Below, one piece after another: positions 1 through 10,684 of a stretch of 64,000 bases of DNA. The stretch spans positions 372,001-436,000 of the forward strand of contig JAPDOI010000270.1 of assembly GCA_029168955.1 (NCBI GenBank), written 5' to 3'. The notes under the pieces are model-generated. The model was given only the letters and a program-made list of their open reading frames with translations. It had not been told where the DNA came from and ran no database searches. Source of the DNA: Aplectana chamaeleonis (Eukaryota > Nematoda > Chromadorea > Rhabditida > Cosmocercidae). A program made the translations under genes and the position numbers. Positions within the stretch are counted from its first letter, which is position 1. Every line of letters starts with the position of its first letter.

Positions 1-797
1 ACGGTTGGAGCTCCCGCGCTATGTATGGGCACTCGCCTCCATGATCCACAGCTGGGTCTCTTTTGTAAATCCAAAGCACCCCGCGCGCTCTTCGAGCTGT
101 TTTGTTTGATTCGCGAGCTGAAGTTTTCACATGGATTTCTTAATCTCAAACGCTTTGAGGTTCTACCATGTGAAATCCGAGAGCTGTATGCAAGCGCTTT
201 TTCGCTCTCCCATCTAGGTGTTCTCGACAATTTTGATAACTAGGAGTCACCGGAATAGGACATTTGAGTCCGGCATAGTCGATTTACCCATGACGCAGAT
301 TTTCACTGTCTGAGATAGACAGAAGAGCGCTTAATAGGTAGCGGAAGAAGATGGTAACAAAGCGTCCAAGCCCACGAACCTGAAGTAGGGCTTTAAAACT
401 GCAGTAACTAAGTTCTAAATTAGGGACCCGGAAAAATCTAAGCTTTGAGAAACTACGCTCTGTACCCTACCATTTAGGATCTCCCGCACCCTGGAGATCG
501 CGCTTGCAAAAAATTTCCCTGATGTGGGTTCTGCGACAATTTTCGAGTTTTCTCAGTACTTAGGTGTGGGCCCAGCTCTGGGCCCACAGTGCATTTCAGA
601 GAAGAACCTGCACCTAGTGAACTTTCGTCAAACGCACTCTCCAGGGGCGCGGAAAGATTTAAACTGTAGAGTATAAAGTCTAGTTTCCTAAAACCAGGAA
701 ACTTCCGCTTATCTCATTTACTGATTGATTTACAGCCTTTTGAAAAACCTAGTTTCTTTAGAAACTTGTACCATTTTTTCTTCTACGTTTTCGCCTA

Positions 798-1800
798 CAG
801 TGTAGCGCTCTTTAGCGTCTATCTCAGAGGGTAAAATTTTGTCTTACACGATTTTTGGCTGTTTTTTGCCGTAAATGTGTGAAAATTCGTGTGAACTGTT
901 ACTCACCACGCTGGACTCAATTACCCTACTCTCGTGACTCCTGCTTTTCGAAATTGTTGACTTCCGGTGGGATCACACCTGACTAGGGAGTGATCAGACC
1001 TGCATGCCAGAACTAGGCATGTAGCCATGTTTTTCTGATAGACCACCTTCTGGGTACTTGTAAAAACCCTATTTAGGCAGCCCGAGTGATGATAAAATTT
1101 TCAACATTCGTTTTATAAATAAATGCATGCAAAAAAAATCTGACCTGACTTCTCTCAAAAAGAATATTTGAGGCGCTGAATACGAATATGAGTCACGTTT
1201 TTGATAACTCGAACGATAAAGACAGTTTACGGCAGATAAATTTTATTTTACCTACAGAGCTCGCAACTTTTTCTTGTACTACTATTACTCGGAAAGCTAG
1301 GATATAATTCTTATGAGTACCTGGGAGGTAGTCTGTCAGAAAATCGTGGCCTCATGGATAGTTCTGGTGACAAGGTCTCTTCATTCTCTTGTGAGAAAGG
1401 TGTGAGCCCGTTTTTTTGTAGAGTAGATGGACTGCGCCAGACTGAAATACCCTACTCTCGTGACTCCTTCGTTTCAAAATTGCCAACTTACGATAAGACC
1501 TCACCTGAGAAAGGTGTGAGCCCGTATACTGTACCGGTCTTCGGCGTTCATCTGGGACGAAGAAAGTTTGTATACAGGAATAGTCGACCACGCTGGACTC
1601 AAATATTCTACTATCGTGACCCGCATTTTGCAAAAATGTAGACTTCCGGGACCACACCTGCAGCCGGCGCGTGCCCTTTAGCGCCCATATCATCCTTCCT
1701 ACAGTGTGGCGCCCTTCAGCGGCCATATCACACGGTGAAAGTTTGTATACAGGGTAAATCGGCTACGCTCAACTTAATGTCAACATTCGTGACTCATAGA
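798..1800. repeat. Degenerate long-unit tandem repeat
   Basis: Several phrases recur in the same order with drift. 'ccctactctcgtgactcct' is near 931 and 1451, and a diverged version is near 1605. 'gagaaaggtgtgagcccg' occurs near 1393 and 1507. A 'tacagtgt.gcgc' segment recurs at 798 and 1689, and 'gaaagtttgtatacagg' at 1562 and 1736. This fits an old array with units of a few hundred bases and internal indels. The short ORFs on both strands shift frame between copies, so I see no gene here. Confidence 0.6.
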
Positions 1801-2137
1801 AATCATTTGCAGAACTGATTTAGCATTTAGTAGTTGAACTGCTTCAGACACTTAACACTGAGGATTCATATGTCTTGATTATCATTTCGGTAACAGCTTT
1901 ACCATGACTTCACCTTTATTTCCCTGATTGAATTTCAACACTCGTAACTCAGTTACAACAGTCTTTCAGTCAAATCGCAACGTATATTTGAAACCCATGT
2001 GAAATCTGCTCTTGACGGTTTTAGTCACACACATGATGGTCCAGTTGGTCTTCCTCCTAAGTTCAGACCACCCTTCCACCCCTCCGGAGCTCAGCCCCTG
2101 TGCGAGCACACACCAGCACAGAACCCTGCGGGCGGAT

Positions 2138-2311
2138 TAGGCACCGGTGCGGATGAGCACATACAATTGCGAGAAGTAGGGGTCAGGTATGAGAGCGTAT
2201 TGAACGGAGTGAAGTTTCTTGGACTAAAAAGTTTTGAACCATCAAGAGCTCAAAAAGAGCGTGTGAGCCTGTGAGACTGTGAGCCCAGACCGTGGGCCTT
2301 TTATAGGCACT
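2138..2311 (+). repeat. Dispersed repeat R1, copy 1
   Basis: About 175 bp that reappears at 3013-3188 in the same orientation. Shared landmarks are 'gcatcggtgcgcatgaacac'-like 5' text, 'gagctcaaaaagagcgtgtgagc' (one change between copies) and a 3' end near 'gtgggccttttacaggcac'. No terminal inverted repeats or target duplication were recognised, so the class is unknown. Confidence 0.6.
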
Positions 2312-2862
2312 CCGAGCGCCAGAGAGTCCTGAAAGAAGGGGGTTGATTCCTAAGTATAGTTGCTGAGTTGAAAGTTGCGACAAAGGCACTCATCTAACCT
2401 GTTGGGGCGACGGAGTCCGTCCAGTCATCAGTGCGGCGCCCTGCGTTTGTCCACCCTGCCGGAAATCATAGCACCGTTTCATGACCCCACAGACGGAATA
2501 AACGCGGCTTCACGTTATATGCGGAATATTCAGTTTTCGAAAGATATGTAAGTTGGGTTACTGTTCGGCCTACGAAATTTGGCGATGCGTAGTTTTTTTA
2601 TTGCTAGAAAACACAGTGCGCATGTGCGATGCAAGAATGACTGATGCGCAGATTGTAGTTATCTCTGCGATACAACACGCTATTCAATCTACCGACAAGT
2701 GCGATGATCTAATTTACAAATGCGGATGTATAACACGCATAGTCGACAGATGCGAATATGAAATCAGTTTTAAAACCAGCCTGAAACTACTGTATTCAAC
2801 AACTGCTTTGAGATATGGTCATTGACTTGAGAAGTGTTTTTAGTGGTTCAAGACTACATTGG

Positions 2863-2932
2863 GCATCCGTGTTTCAGTGGTAAAATGCTTATCACGCAGA
2901 CGGTACGAGTTCCATTCCCGGCCGACGCACCA
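2863..2932 (+). pseudogene. tRNA-Gly-like pseudogene with encoded CCA
   Basis: The 5' part matches the acceptor and D-arm of eukaryotic tRNA-Gly ('tttcagtggtaaaatgct' carries the A box). The 3' part has a B-box-like 'gagttccattcccggc' and ends in gca-cca. The anticodon arm has lost several bases and the acceptor stem has mismatches, so it cannot be functional. Eukaryotic tRNA genes do not encode CCA. Its presence suggests retroposition of a mature tRNA or the head of a tRNA-derived SINE. Confidence 0.6.
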
Positions 2933-3012
2933 CATTTTTACTCCTTTTCAACTTCATTGTTTAAACATATTTAATTTCACAAGAATATCATATCCATAGG
3001 TGACGTGCGAAT

Positions 3013-3188
3013 CAGGCATCGGTGCGCATGAACACATACAGTTGTAAGAAGTGCGCGTTAGGCATCGGAGCGGATCGAACGAGTGAGCTTTCACCGAGAA
3101 GAAAGCCCATGAAGCGAAATATAAAGAGCTCAAAATGAGCGTGTGAGCGTATGAGCCGGGCCAAGGCCGTGGGCCTTTTACAGGCACA
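3013..3188 (+). repeat. Dispersed repeat R1, copy 2
   Basis: Direct copy of the 2138-2311 repeat with small indels in the middle. The last 60 bases ('gagcgtgtgagcg' to 'cttttacaggcaca') are the best preserved. Confidence 0.6.
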
Positions 3189-3897
3189 GGCCCCGTCTGT
3201 TTTCGTGACTTGCGTCGCGACACAGGTCAACAAACTGTGACGTGCACAACAACTAATATAGTAGCTCAGAGTTAACAGAAATAGTTTTTCCGACAAAAAA
3301 CCATCAAAAGTCTTAGTTTTTTTTCATAATAATAATTCATTACGCCGTTTAAGACAGTCGTGATATAATACACAAGAAACATAAAATTTTCACACCGATA
3401 ATTGTTGCTCACAGAACAGATAGCAAAATGACTCAGTATGAAAGTATTGTGTTAGAAGCCATCCGTTTGAAAGCCCTAAAGTTTGTAGGTACAGGATCAA
3501 TGGTGCTCCTCAACTGAATATAAGCAGAGCCAGCACGCGCAGTGAAGGAATGCAATCCAATTCCACTCCTAGGTATGGGATATGTGATTTTGATGCTTCC
3601 TCCACGCGTTCGCGATGAAGTGAGTCGGTAAAACGAGGACCGTTCAACACTAGTTATTCCTGAAATTATCTTGAAGACTATACAAACATCTCTGAGTTTC
3701 CTCCTGGACTGCAACGAGTGAACTCCCAAAAATTTGTTCCTTATTTTAGACTTCGGAAGACGAGAGTATAAGAATCCCCCAAAACTAGTTACAACCTTGC
3801 GTGTATAGTTATTTTGAACTTTCTCGATGGCTTGAATGTCCTTCACCTTGTGTGGTGCAAATACTGTGGTTCCGCATTCTAGCAAAGGCCTTACGTA

Positions 3898-4176
3898 CTG
3901 TGCTTATCTGGGCCAAATTCCGGTCCGCAATTGCGTCTCGACACGCTTTGCGGCCGCTTGCTACCAAGTCAGAAAAGCTTCCAGCGCCGCAGCCGCCGAT
4001 CTGCTGACTCTAGGTGGGTTTTGGAAACTGGAAACTTAGAAAAACTGGAGAAAATTGCATAAAAAAGCCACATCGAGTCGGCTTTGGCGCTGGAAACCCG
4101 ACTGACTCGAGTGCGTGCGGCCGCAAAGCGTGTCGAGACGCAATTGCGAACCGGAATCTAGCCCAGATAAGCACAG
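3898..4176. mobile_element. 279-bp MITE with 60-bp TIRs and TA duplication, nested in LINE
   Basis: Terminal inverted repeats of about 60 bp differ at only three positions. They run from 'ctgtgcttatctgggc' at 3898 inward to a gcggccgc core, and the mirror copy ends at 4176. The element is flanked by TA at 3896-3897 and 4177-4178, as expected for Tc1/mariner-type insertion. It has no transposase ORF. Removing it and one TA rejoins the LINE frame across a T-Y-V-R stretch, so the insertion came after the LINE. Confidence 0.85.
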
Positions 4177-4744
4177 TATGTTATGAAAGCCTTCATTAAG
4201 ACATTTTCGTTTTTCGTAGCCAACCCTTTTAGTAATTGGTAGCTGCGAGCGCTCGCCTTTCCTCAGATTGTTCTATAGTGTTCAGCGAAATCAAGTTTGT
4301 TGTCATAGGAAAACCCCAGGTCAAGGACTTTTTCAACAATAGGAATCGTATTATTCAGAATTGTGTACCTTCGTGGAATCTCGTTTCTACCTACCCTCAA
4401 ATGCTGTGTTTTCTCTGGAGCAAGGGGTAGACTCCAGGAAATTGCCCAGCTGTAAACTGCATCAATAGCTTCCTGCATTTAATCTGGAAATCTCTCACTG
4501 ATCTTACTGTGAATCTTGAAATCGTCTGCATATTGCATGCACCTGACACCTAGATCCTCAATGATTTCGGCTAAGTCAGCGGTGAAAATGGCGAAAAGAA
4601 TTGGCGAGAGTACTCCTTGTGGAACCCCACTCTCAACTTCGTGAACTTCAGACAAAGTCTGGCATACTTTCACCTGGAATGTTCTACCACGGATGAACTG
4701 TTCTATCCATTTTGTCAGCATAGGATGGAAACCTAACTTTTTCG

Positions 4745-5005
<261 letters not shown>

Positions 5006-5189
5006 TCTGCGTGACTAACCCGATCGGAAGCCTTGGAGAAATCAAGAGAAATTCTGTCACAGGTTTCTTTTGTTTCGAGAATATTGGTCCAATCTGAGTG
5101 TCAACAATGGAGCTCGAAAAAGGCTTAGATGTCATTGACTAAATATCAGCTTCGGGCCAGATGATGACCCCTGATACTAGAAATCGTCG

Positions 5190-5943
5190 ATGGAGGGCAC
5201 TAGACTAGTTCTTCAGCAAGAGACGACCGATTTAAGATCGCTACTTTTACCCCAAGAGAAACGTTTTTGCAATTTTTGGTATTGGACATATTACACTGAA
5301 CCACAATAGATGAGACTTGGGTCTATCTCCATGATCCTGAATCAAAACAAGAGGCTGAAGGGTGGTGTGAACCTTCGAAACGAGTTCGTGTCCGGAAATC
5401 GGCAAAGAAGGTTATGGCATCAGTTTTTTGGGATGCGAAAGGAATTTTGTTTGTGGATTACATGCGATCTTGTAAAACAATTAATTCTGAATATTATTGC
5501 AACCTTTTGGACTATTTGAAGGAAAAAATTCGTGAAAAAAGACGCGGTTTGCAGGAGAAAAAAAATCTTTTTTTTCATCAGGATAATGCACCGTGTCACA
5601 AGAGCATTTTGACAATTGCTAAAATTCATGAACTAAAGTCCGAATTGCTGTAGCATGCACCGTATTCACCAGATTTGGCCCTTAGCGACTTCCATTTGTT
5701 TCAAGAACTCAAAAAATTCATGCGTGGCAAGCGTTTTCAATCAAGTGGAGAGGTCAGAACGGCTGTTGAAGCGTATTTTGCCGACCTTCCGGATTCTCAC
5801 TTCAGGGATGGGATCCACAGATTGGAGGATCGTTGGAGCAAGAGTATTAATGTTCAGGGAGATTATACTGAATAATAAAGTGTATTTTGAATCGTGAAAT
5901 TGTGTTTTTCTTATCGAACGAAAAAACTTATTGAACAACCTGG
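5190..5943 (+). pseudogene. mariner transposase pseudogene with 3' TIR
   Basis: From 5301 one frame reads a mariner transposase catalytic domain: IDETW (first catalytic D), HQDNAPCH (second D) and APYSPDLALSDFHLF (third D), typical of DD34D enzymes. It ends at the stop near 5875. One in-frame TAG at about 5652 lies just before the APYSPD motif. Upstream of 5300 the homology is frameshifted and fades, so the DNA-binding N-terminus is lost. The 3' end carries a mariner-type TIR ('aaacttattgaacaacctgg') ending at 5943, followed by TA. It abuts the LINE at 5135. Confidence 0.85.
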
Positions 5944-6529
5944 TACATCACGTAAACCGGGTGGGAAAACCCAGTCCGAGTAAAACTAAACTGTCGGCTC
6001 AAATCCACAGGACACCCACAAACACGAAATTTGTGATTTTTATTCGATTGTGTAATAGATTCCTTCTGCATAACACGTGCCAAGTGCAAGATCTCAATTC
6101 CTACACATAAGCGACATATAGGCGAATACCACGGGGCCGACCTCCTTCTCTCATCACCACGGGCCACACCCCTACCCGATTTCCGAACTCAACAGCGGCT
6201 AGATGGTTGGATGAATTCTTAAAAAGTCGTCGTTCCTCATTGTTCATTGCCAGACTGTTTTCTTATCCTATCTCGCTCTCGCGCAACGACTGCGAATGGA
6301 GAGAAATACAGAACTCAGACAACTCGTCCAACAATCTCTTGGACTCAAAATATAGGCATTTTCAAGAAGCCATGACTCGGTTTGTGGGGGGTACTGAACG
6401 ATTTCAGAGATACCACTGTGATCAGCGTGTGACTCTCTCCATGAAAAAATATATGTATTTTTTGAAAAAATCTATATTTTTTTCAGATTAAATCTGAAAA
6501 AATAATTTTCTAGATGTTTTGTACCTTTA

Positions 6530-6665
6530 AGATATCCACTGCTCCCAACTGTATGCCGACAGAAGCATTGACTAGGGTGAGCGCAGGCGGTAATGTATTC
6601 CCATTCACCAGTCCCAAAACTGACGCCTGGTTGTCAACATCGTGATGAAAGCGCATTCAGCGCTC
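6530..6665 (+). repeat. Dispersed repeat R2, copy 1
   Basis: Shares with 7200-7330 the ordered blocks 'agcattgactag', 'gcggtaat/gcaatag..ttcccattc' and 'gacgcctgg/gaggcctgg'. The downstream stretch 'aaaagtgcccgaatgaac' at 6783 also recurs at 7895, so the repeated unit may be longer than the core. Confidence 0.5.
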
Positions 6666-7199
6666 CAGACTCTACTGCTTCTCTTGTAATTTGTGATATA
6701 ATGGACCTGTCAACTTCAGAAAAACTGAACAGCTGTTTTATTTCAGCATTTCAGCTTGAAAACGAAGTCAAACATTGGTAGGAAAAGTGCCCGAATGAAC
6801 GTACCCTCCATTCGCTTCTCAGCACACTAACCGTGCACATGGCGAACGTAATACTTTGCATAAGTTTTGCGTATCCCAGTAATAAATTGACGAGTGGTCC
6901 TGTCATAAACTGAGTGCAATAAATTGAAGTCTCAATCAGACTTCTTAGCCATACTTGGCTGTGAACTTCCCGAAAGCATGAGTTGAGGTAGACCGGTTAC
7001 CGTTAACACCCCCTTGAAAAATCTTCGCACAAGATGAAATAATATAAAACAACACCTCTTTCCTTCGTCTTTAGAAAGGCGCGCGACCTTCGACATTTGA
7101 CAGTGAAGACAGTGAAGACCCGAACCACCAGTGTATGATAGGCATCTACATCATGTAAACGGGGGTGTGGAAACCGACTTCAAGCAACGTTGAACCGTC

Positions 7200-7330
7200 G
7201 GCTGCAGAAGTCCACTGTTTCTAATTGTAAGCCAGCAAAAGCATTGACTAGAGTGACCACAGCCGGCAATAGCCTTTCCATTCGCTATTCCTCGAACTGA
7301 GGCCTGGAGGTGAAACTCGTGTTGAACGCA
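7200..7330 (+). repeat. Dispersed repeat R2, copy 2
   Basis: Diverged direct copy of 6530-6665. It is followed immediately by the TTAA-flanked MITE at 7334. Confidence 0.5.
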
Positions 7331-7333
7331 CGT

Positions 7334-7797
7334 TTAAAGGCACAGTCGAACCTAACGATTGTTTCTCAGTTTTCTGCTCTGCTTGGAGAGAATTTCATGC
7401 TGATCACATTGATGTCTTCAAAAAGTCTAGAATTGCTCAGAACCCACCAAGAACGGAGTTATGATCCCTGAAACATTGTGAGCAGCGGAACGTTTGTGGA
7501 CGAGTTGTCGCGAACCTGTTATTTTCTCGTCATTCGCAGCCCTAGCAATGGAACAATTCACATTTTCAAGATAGACCAACAGAAAATGGAAGAACATAGA
7601 ATTTTTTTCATAATCCATCTCGCATCTTGTCCACATTTAGACTTGGTGATGGACGATACCCGTTTTTTCTTTTCTGGGGACATGGTCGATTTTTTCTGCG
7701 CTTAGTCTCGCTTATTTGTGCGATCTGAGATTTTGTGCTTGGCAGGGTCGCTATACACAGCGGCCGGAGTATAATATCAGTTGGACTGTGCCTTTGA
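7334..7797. mobile_element. TTAA|AGGCACAGTC MITE, copy 1
   Basis: The left terminus is 'ttaaaggcacagtc' and the right terminus is 'gactgtgcctttga'. The outer TTAA/TTGA looks like a 4-bp target duplication. The ends match the 52267-52740 element, and interior phrases such as 'cggagttatgatccctgaaac' are related to the interiors of the copies at 51211-51702 and 52267-52740. No transposase ORF. Confidence 0.7.
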
Positions 7798-7999
7798 GTT
7801 CCAGACGCTTTCCTTGCAAATTTTAGTAAAAAGAACCCGCAATCTTCAGGAAAAATGAACAATTTAGTCACTCAGTTTAAGAACCAAGTGAAACGTCGGC
7901 AAGAAAAGTGTCTGAGTTAACATACCCCACCTCCGCTTCTCAGCAAGCTGACCGCTTACAGTTCAACAGCGCATCGCCGTTCAGTCCGCAAGGTGTACG

Positions 8000-8152
8000 C
8001 TGATTGCGAAAGCGTGCTGCGGCGCGGTCGCGAGTACCCTCAGACAGGGATGTGGGATCACACAGGGCGGGGGTCACCCGGACACCAAAGGCAAAAACCG
8101 CTCAGGTGGCCCCACATCCCTGTTTGAAGATACTCGTAACAGCGCCGCAGCA
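8000..8152. mobile_element. Foldback MITE (gcgtgctgcggcgcgg family), copy 1
   Basis: The left arm 'gcgaaagcgtgctgcggcgc ... cagacagggatgtggg' is answered by an inverted right arm 'cccacatccctgtttgaaga ... agcgccgcagca'. A second copy lies at 26378-26590. The right end is interrupted by the nested foldback at 8153. Confidence 0.75.
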
Positions 8153-8382
8153 TGACCGCAATGTTAAAAGGACATGGGGCGGTTGCGGACTCGCACTTAA
8201 ACTACGGTAGAATCTGGCACTTTGCCAGATTTCGTCATCGATTGGCGCCACAGCTGATATTCTCGTGAGCAGAGAGACGACGGTTGGTGCCGATTGATGA
8301 CCAAATCTGGAAAAGTGCCAGATTTTACCGTAGTTTTAGTGTGAGTCCGGAACCGCACCATGTCCTTTCAACATTGCGGTCA
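8153..8382. mobile_element. Nested foldback element with ~95-bp arms
   Basis: The left arm starts 'tgaccgcaatgttaaaagga' and runs to 'gattggcgcca'. The right arm is its near-complete inverted copy, ending 'acattgcggtca' at 8382. It sits at the right arm of the preceding foldback, so it appears to have inserted there. Confidence 0.75.
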
Positions 8383-9119
8383 ACTGTACATGGCGAGTAT
8401 AATACATGGTTTTGCAAACACTTCCAGAGCATTCTCACACAATTGACACTAACACTTTCGAGTTGGTCGTATTTTGAATAAGATGCCCTCTCAGTGATAA
8501 ATGCCGTTTGTAATGAAATGTACAACTCTAAAGTCAGTGTGTAGTAACACTATGCGCTCTACTGGAGTTCTCGCCGTTCTAACATTTGTGAGAATTTACC
8601 GGGCAAGCAGGGAACGTTTATCAACTGCGTATCTCGAAAACTGAGCAGTTTGACTTGGGTTCGACGCAGAATGAAAAAAGGCCAAAAATTGGTCTAACCA
8701 TCTGAAAAAAAGCGTTTGGATGAGGAAGGCCAAGGTGATCATCGGTCAGGCATGCCAAGGTGATCATCGGTGCTACTGGACATTTATCATTCACATTGTT
8801 TCGCAAAATAACTTCCTTATGTTTGCTTCGGAGCTCTGTCAGTTGAGAAGGACTCATAAGGTGGTTGCATCAATAGAGATATTAAGAGGCACCATTTTTC
8901 GTTAAGAAAAGCCTCAGATCATCAATTTTTCAAATGGGGCGATGGATCGCCCGTGATATGCCTCTTCATCTTTTCTCTGTGTATTTTAATCCGAATTTCT
9001 GCCTGTTTCAGCCATAACAAGGGCAATCACTGATGTAATTGTCTTGTTCGAAACCATTGTTCACGTCCTTTGTCAGGGCTCTTCAAAAGGGGAGTTCCTG
9101 TCATCCACAATACACTGTA

Positions 9120-9281
9120 GGTATCCTCTATTTTGGAGTGACATTTATTTCCGTCAATCGCGTGTGTGTGCGCGCGTTTGCTGCGCCCCCTTCTCCGCCA
9201 CAGTTTCTCGCTGCTTCGCATTTCTCTTCGCACATGCACGCAAAAGAATACAGTTAATTAGGTTATGATATAGAGGATACA
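9120..9281. mobile_element. Pyrimidine-rich MITE, copy 1
   Basis: Ends in inverted 'gtatcctctat' / 'atagaggatac'. The interior is pyrimidine-rich (tttctcgctgcttcgc, cgcacatgcacgcaaa) and related to copies at 22520-22667, 31710-31852 and, inverted, 37685-37850. The small ORFs shared with the 37.7-kb copy reflect this repeat and are not genes. Confidence 0.55.
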
Positions 9282-10096
9282 AGTTTGCTATTGGTGGTGC
9301 CGGAATTCCTCTTCGTGTCAACGATTGCCCTAAATTTGTCATCCGATCTTTATAGCTGGCTATCAAAGAAATTTTGCAGTCTCAATTTTGAACGATTTTC
9401 AACGAAATCGAATCTTTCGTAAAATATGCAAATGAGCTCCGTATATTCACCGCGAATAAGCGCAGTATAAATTTTTAGTCGTGTGTTTTTCTTGATTATT
9501 CCGCTAATGTGGTGTCGGAAGTTTTCCTATACAAGCAATCATCAGCCAAAAAAGGAATGGCCGGGACTCTCTTGCGAATATTTGAATCTAGCGAATATTC
9601 AAGAATACATTTCTCTCATTCAGGCCTTTCTATAATAACACGTTCTGATCGCAAAGAACTTCTCGGTAGCAAAGGATCACCTATAAAAGAGGTATATTTG
9701 CAATAGCGAACTACTTCACATAGAGTGTGTAGTTCTGATTCCCAAGCCTCTATTATAGATGTATTCCCAATAGAGGTGTGCTCCAAGTGGAAAGTGTACT
9801 TGAATTAATCAGCCTTCTCTTTTGGTGTACTTCTATTCGAGGTAACTTTTAATGGAGAGAACGCGGTATACGCTAATGAGATCCATTACTCTGTTTCATC
9901 TATTGGGCGGAACATTAAAGCCATTAATCTAGAATTCAGCAGACTATTAATGAAGAATAATCATGGAATGTAGTTTCAGATTACTTCCGCATGCAAATGG
10001 TGCATGAGAAGGAGTCACCATAGCCGCGCGTGGCACAGAAGAGAAAACGTCAACCAAGTCAGCAAAGAAATCTTGCCTACACCAGAAGGAAGCTTA

Positions 10097-10387
10097 GGTT
10101 CCGTCCATAGCAGACGACCTAGCGCCAAGTGACGCTGGGGGTTTGCATCTATAACATTCGTTATTGATCTGACTCCCCAGCGACCACTGCAGGCGCCCTG
10201 ACGCTGACGGTGGAGGCATAGTAGCGGCAGCAGCGGCTGTCACTAATATTATCGATACCATTGTTAACCACGTGCCGTCCTCGGACACGTTGAATGCGTC
10301 AGCCGTCGAGAATCATGCGTCAGCGTTTCAGCGCTGGCGCAAGACGCTCCGACGCTTTGTCGCTGATCGTCTGCTATGGACGGAGCC
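10097..10387 (+). mobile_element. TTA-flanked MITE 'GGTTCCGTCCATAGCAGAC', copy 1
   Basis: 291-bp element. TIR ggttccgtccatagcagacg begins at 10097 and its inverted match ends at 10387. It is flanked by TTA on both sides (10094-10096, 10388-10390). A 3-bp TTA/TAA duplication is the PIF/Harbinger signature, so a Harbinger-derived MITE is inferred. Four more copies lie in the window. This one lies just past the 3' end of the chemoreceptor gene. Confidence 0.85.
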
Positions 10388-10510
10388 TTACGTCGCGTAT
10401 GTTCTGCGCTTGAATAAGACAAGAATCTGTTCTGCGCTTGAATAAGACACGAAGAGCAGGTCATTGGCAGGCGATATGAAGATGGTACCAACAGTTCGTC
10501 TTTCGGGCAA

Positions 10511-10684
10511 TCATTTATTAGAAGGAGGGGTACTCCACATCCCTTGATAGGTTTTGAAGTAGACTTCTTTTTGCTCGTCATCTGTCTTCGTTACCATCCT
10601 CAGCTTCTCTTCTCTAATATGTCTCGACCGTCGTATGATGACCCACAGCAGTATTGGAGATATCAGCGTGTAATACGGTATAAG
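10511..10684 (-). CDS. Chemoreceptor exon 7 (TM7 and C-tail)
   Basis: Acceptor TTTTTCAG precedes 57 codons and TGA. It starts LIPYYTLISPILLWVIIRR, a classic TM7, then a charged 37-residue tail ending TPPSNK. It is phase 0 at entry, matching the end of exon 6. Confidence 0.85.
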   Translation of the reverse strand, partial: LIPYYTLISPILLWVIIRRSRHIREEKLRMVTKTDDEQKEVYFKTYQGMWSTPPSNK

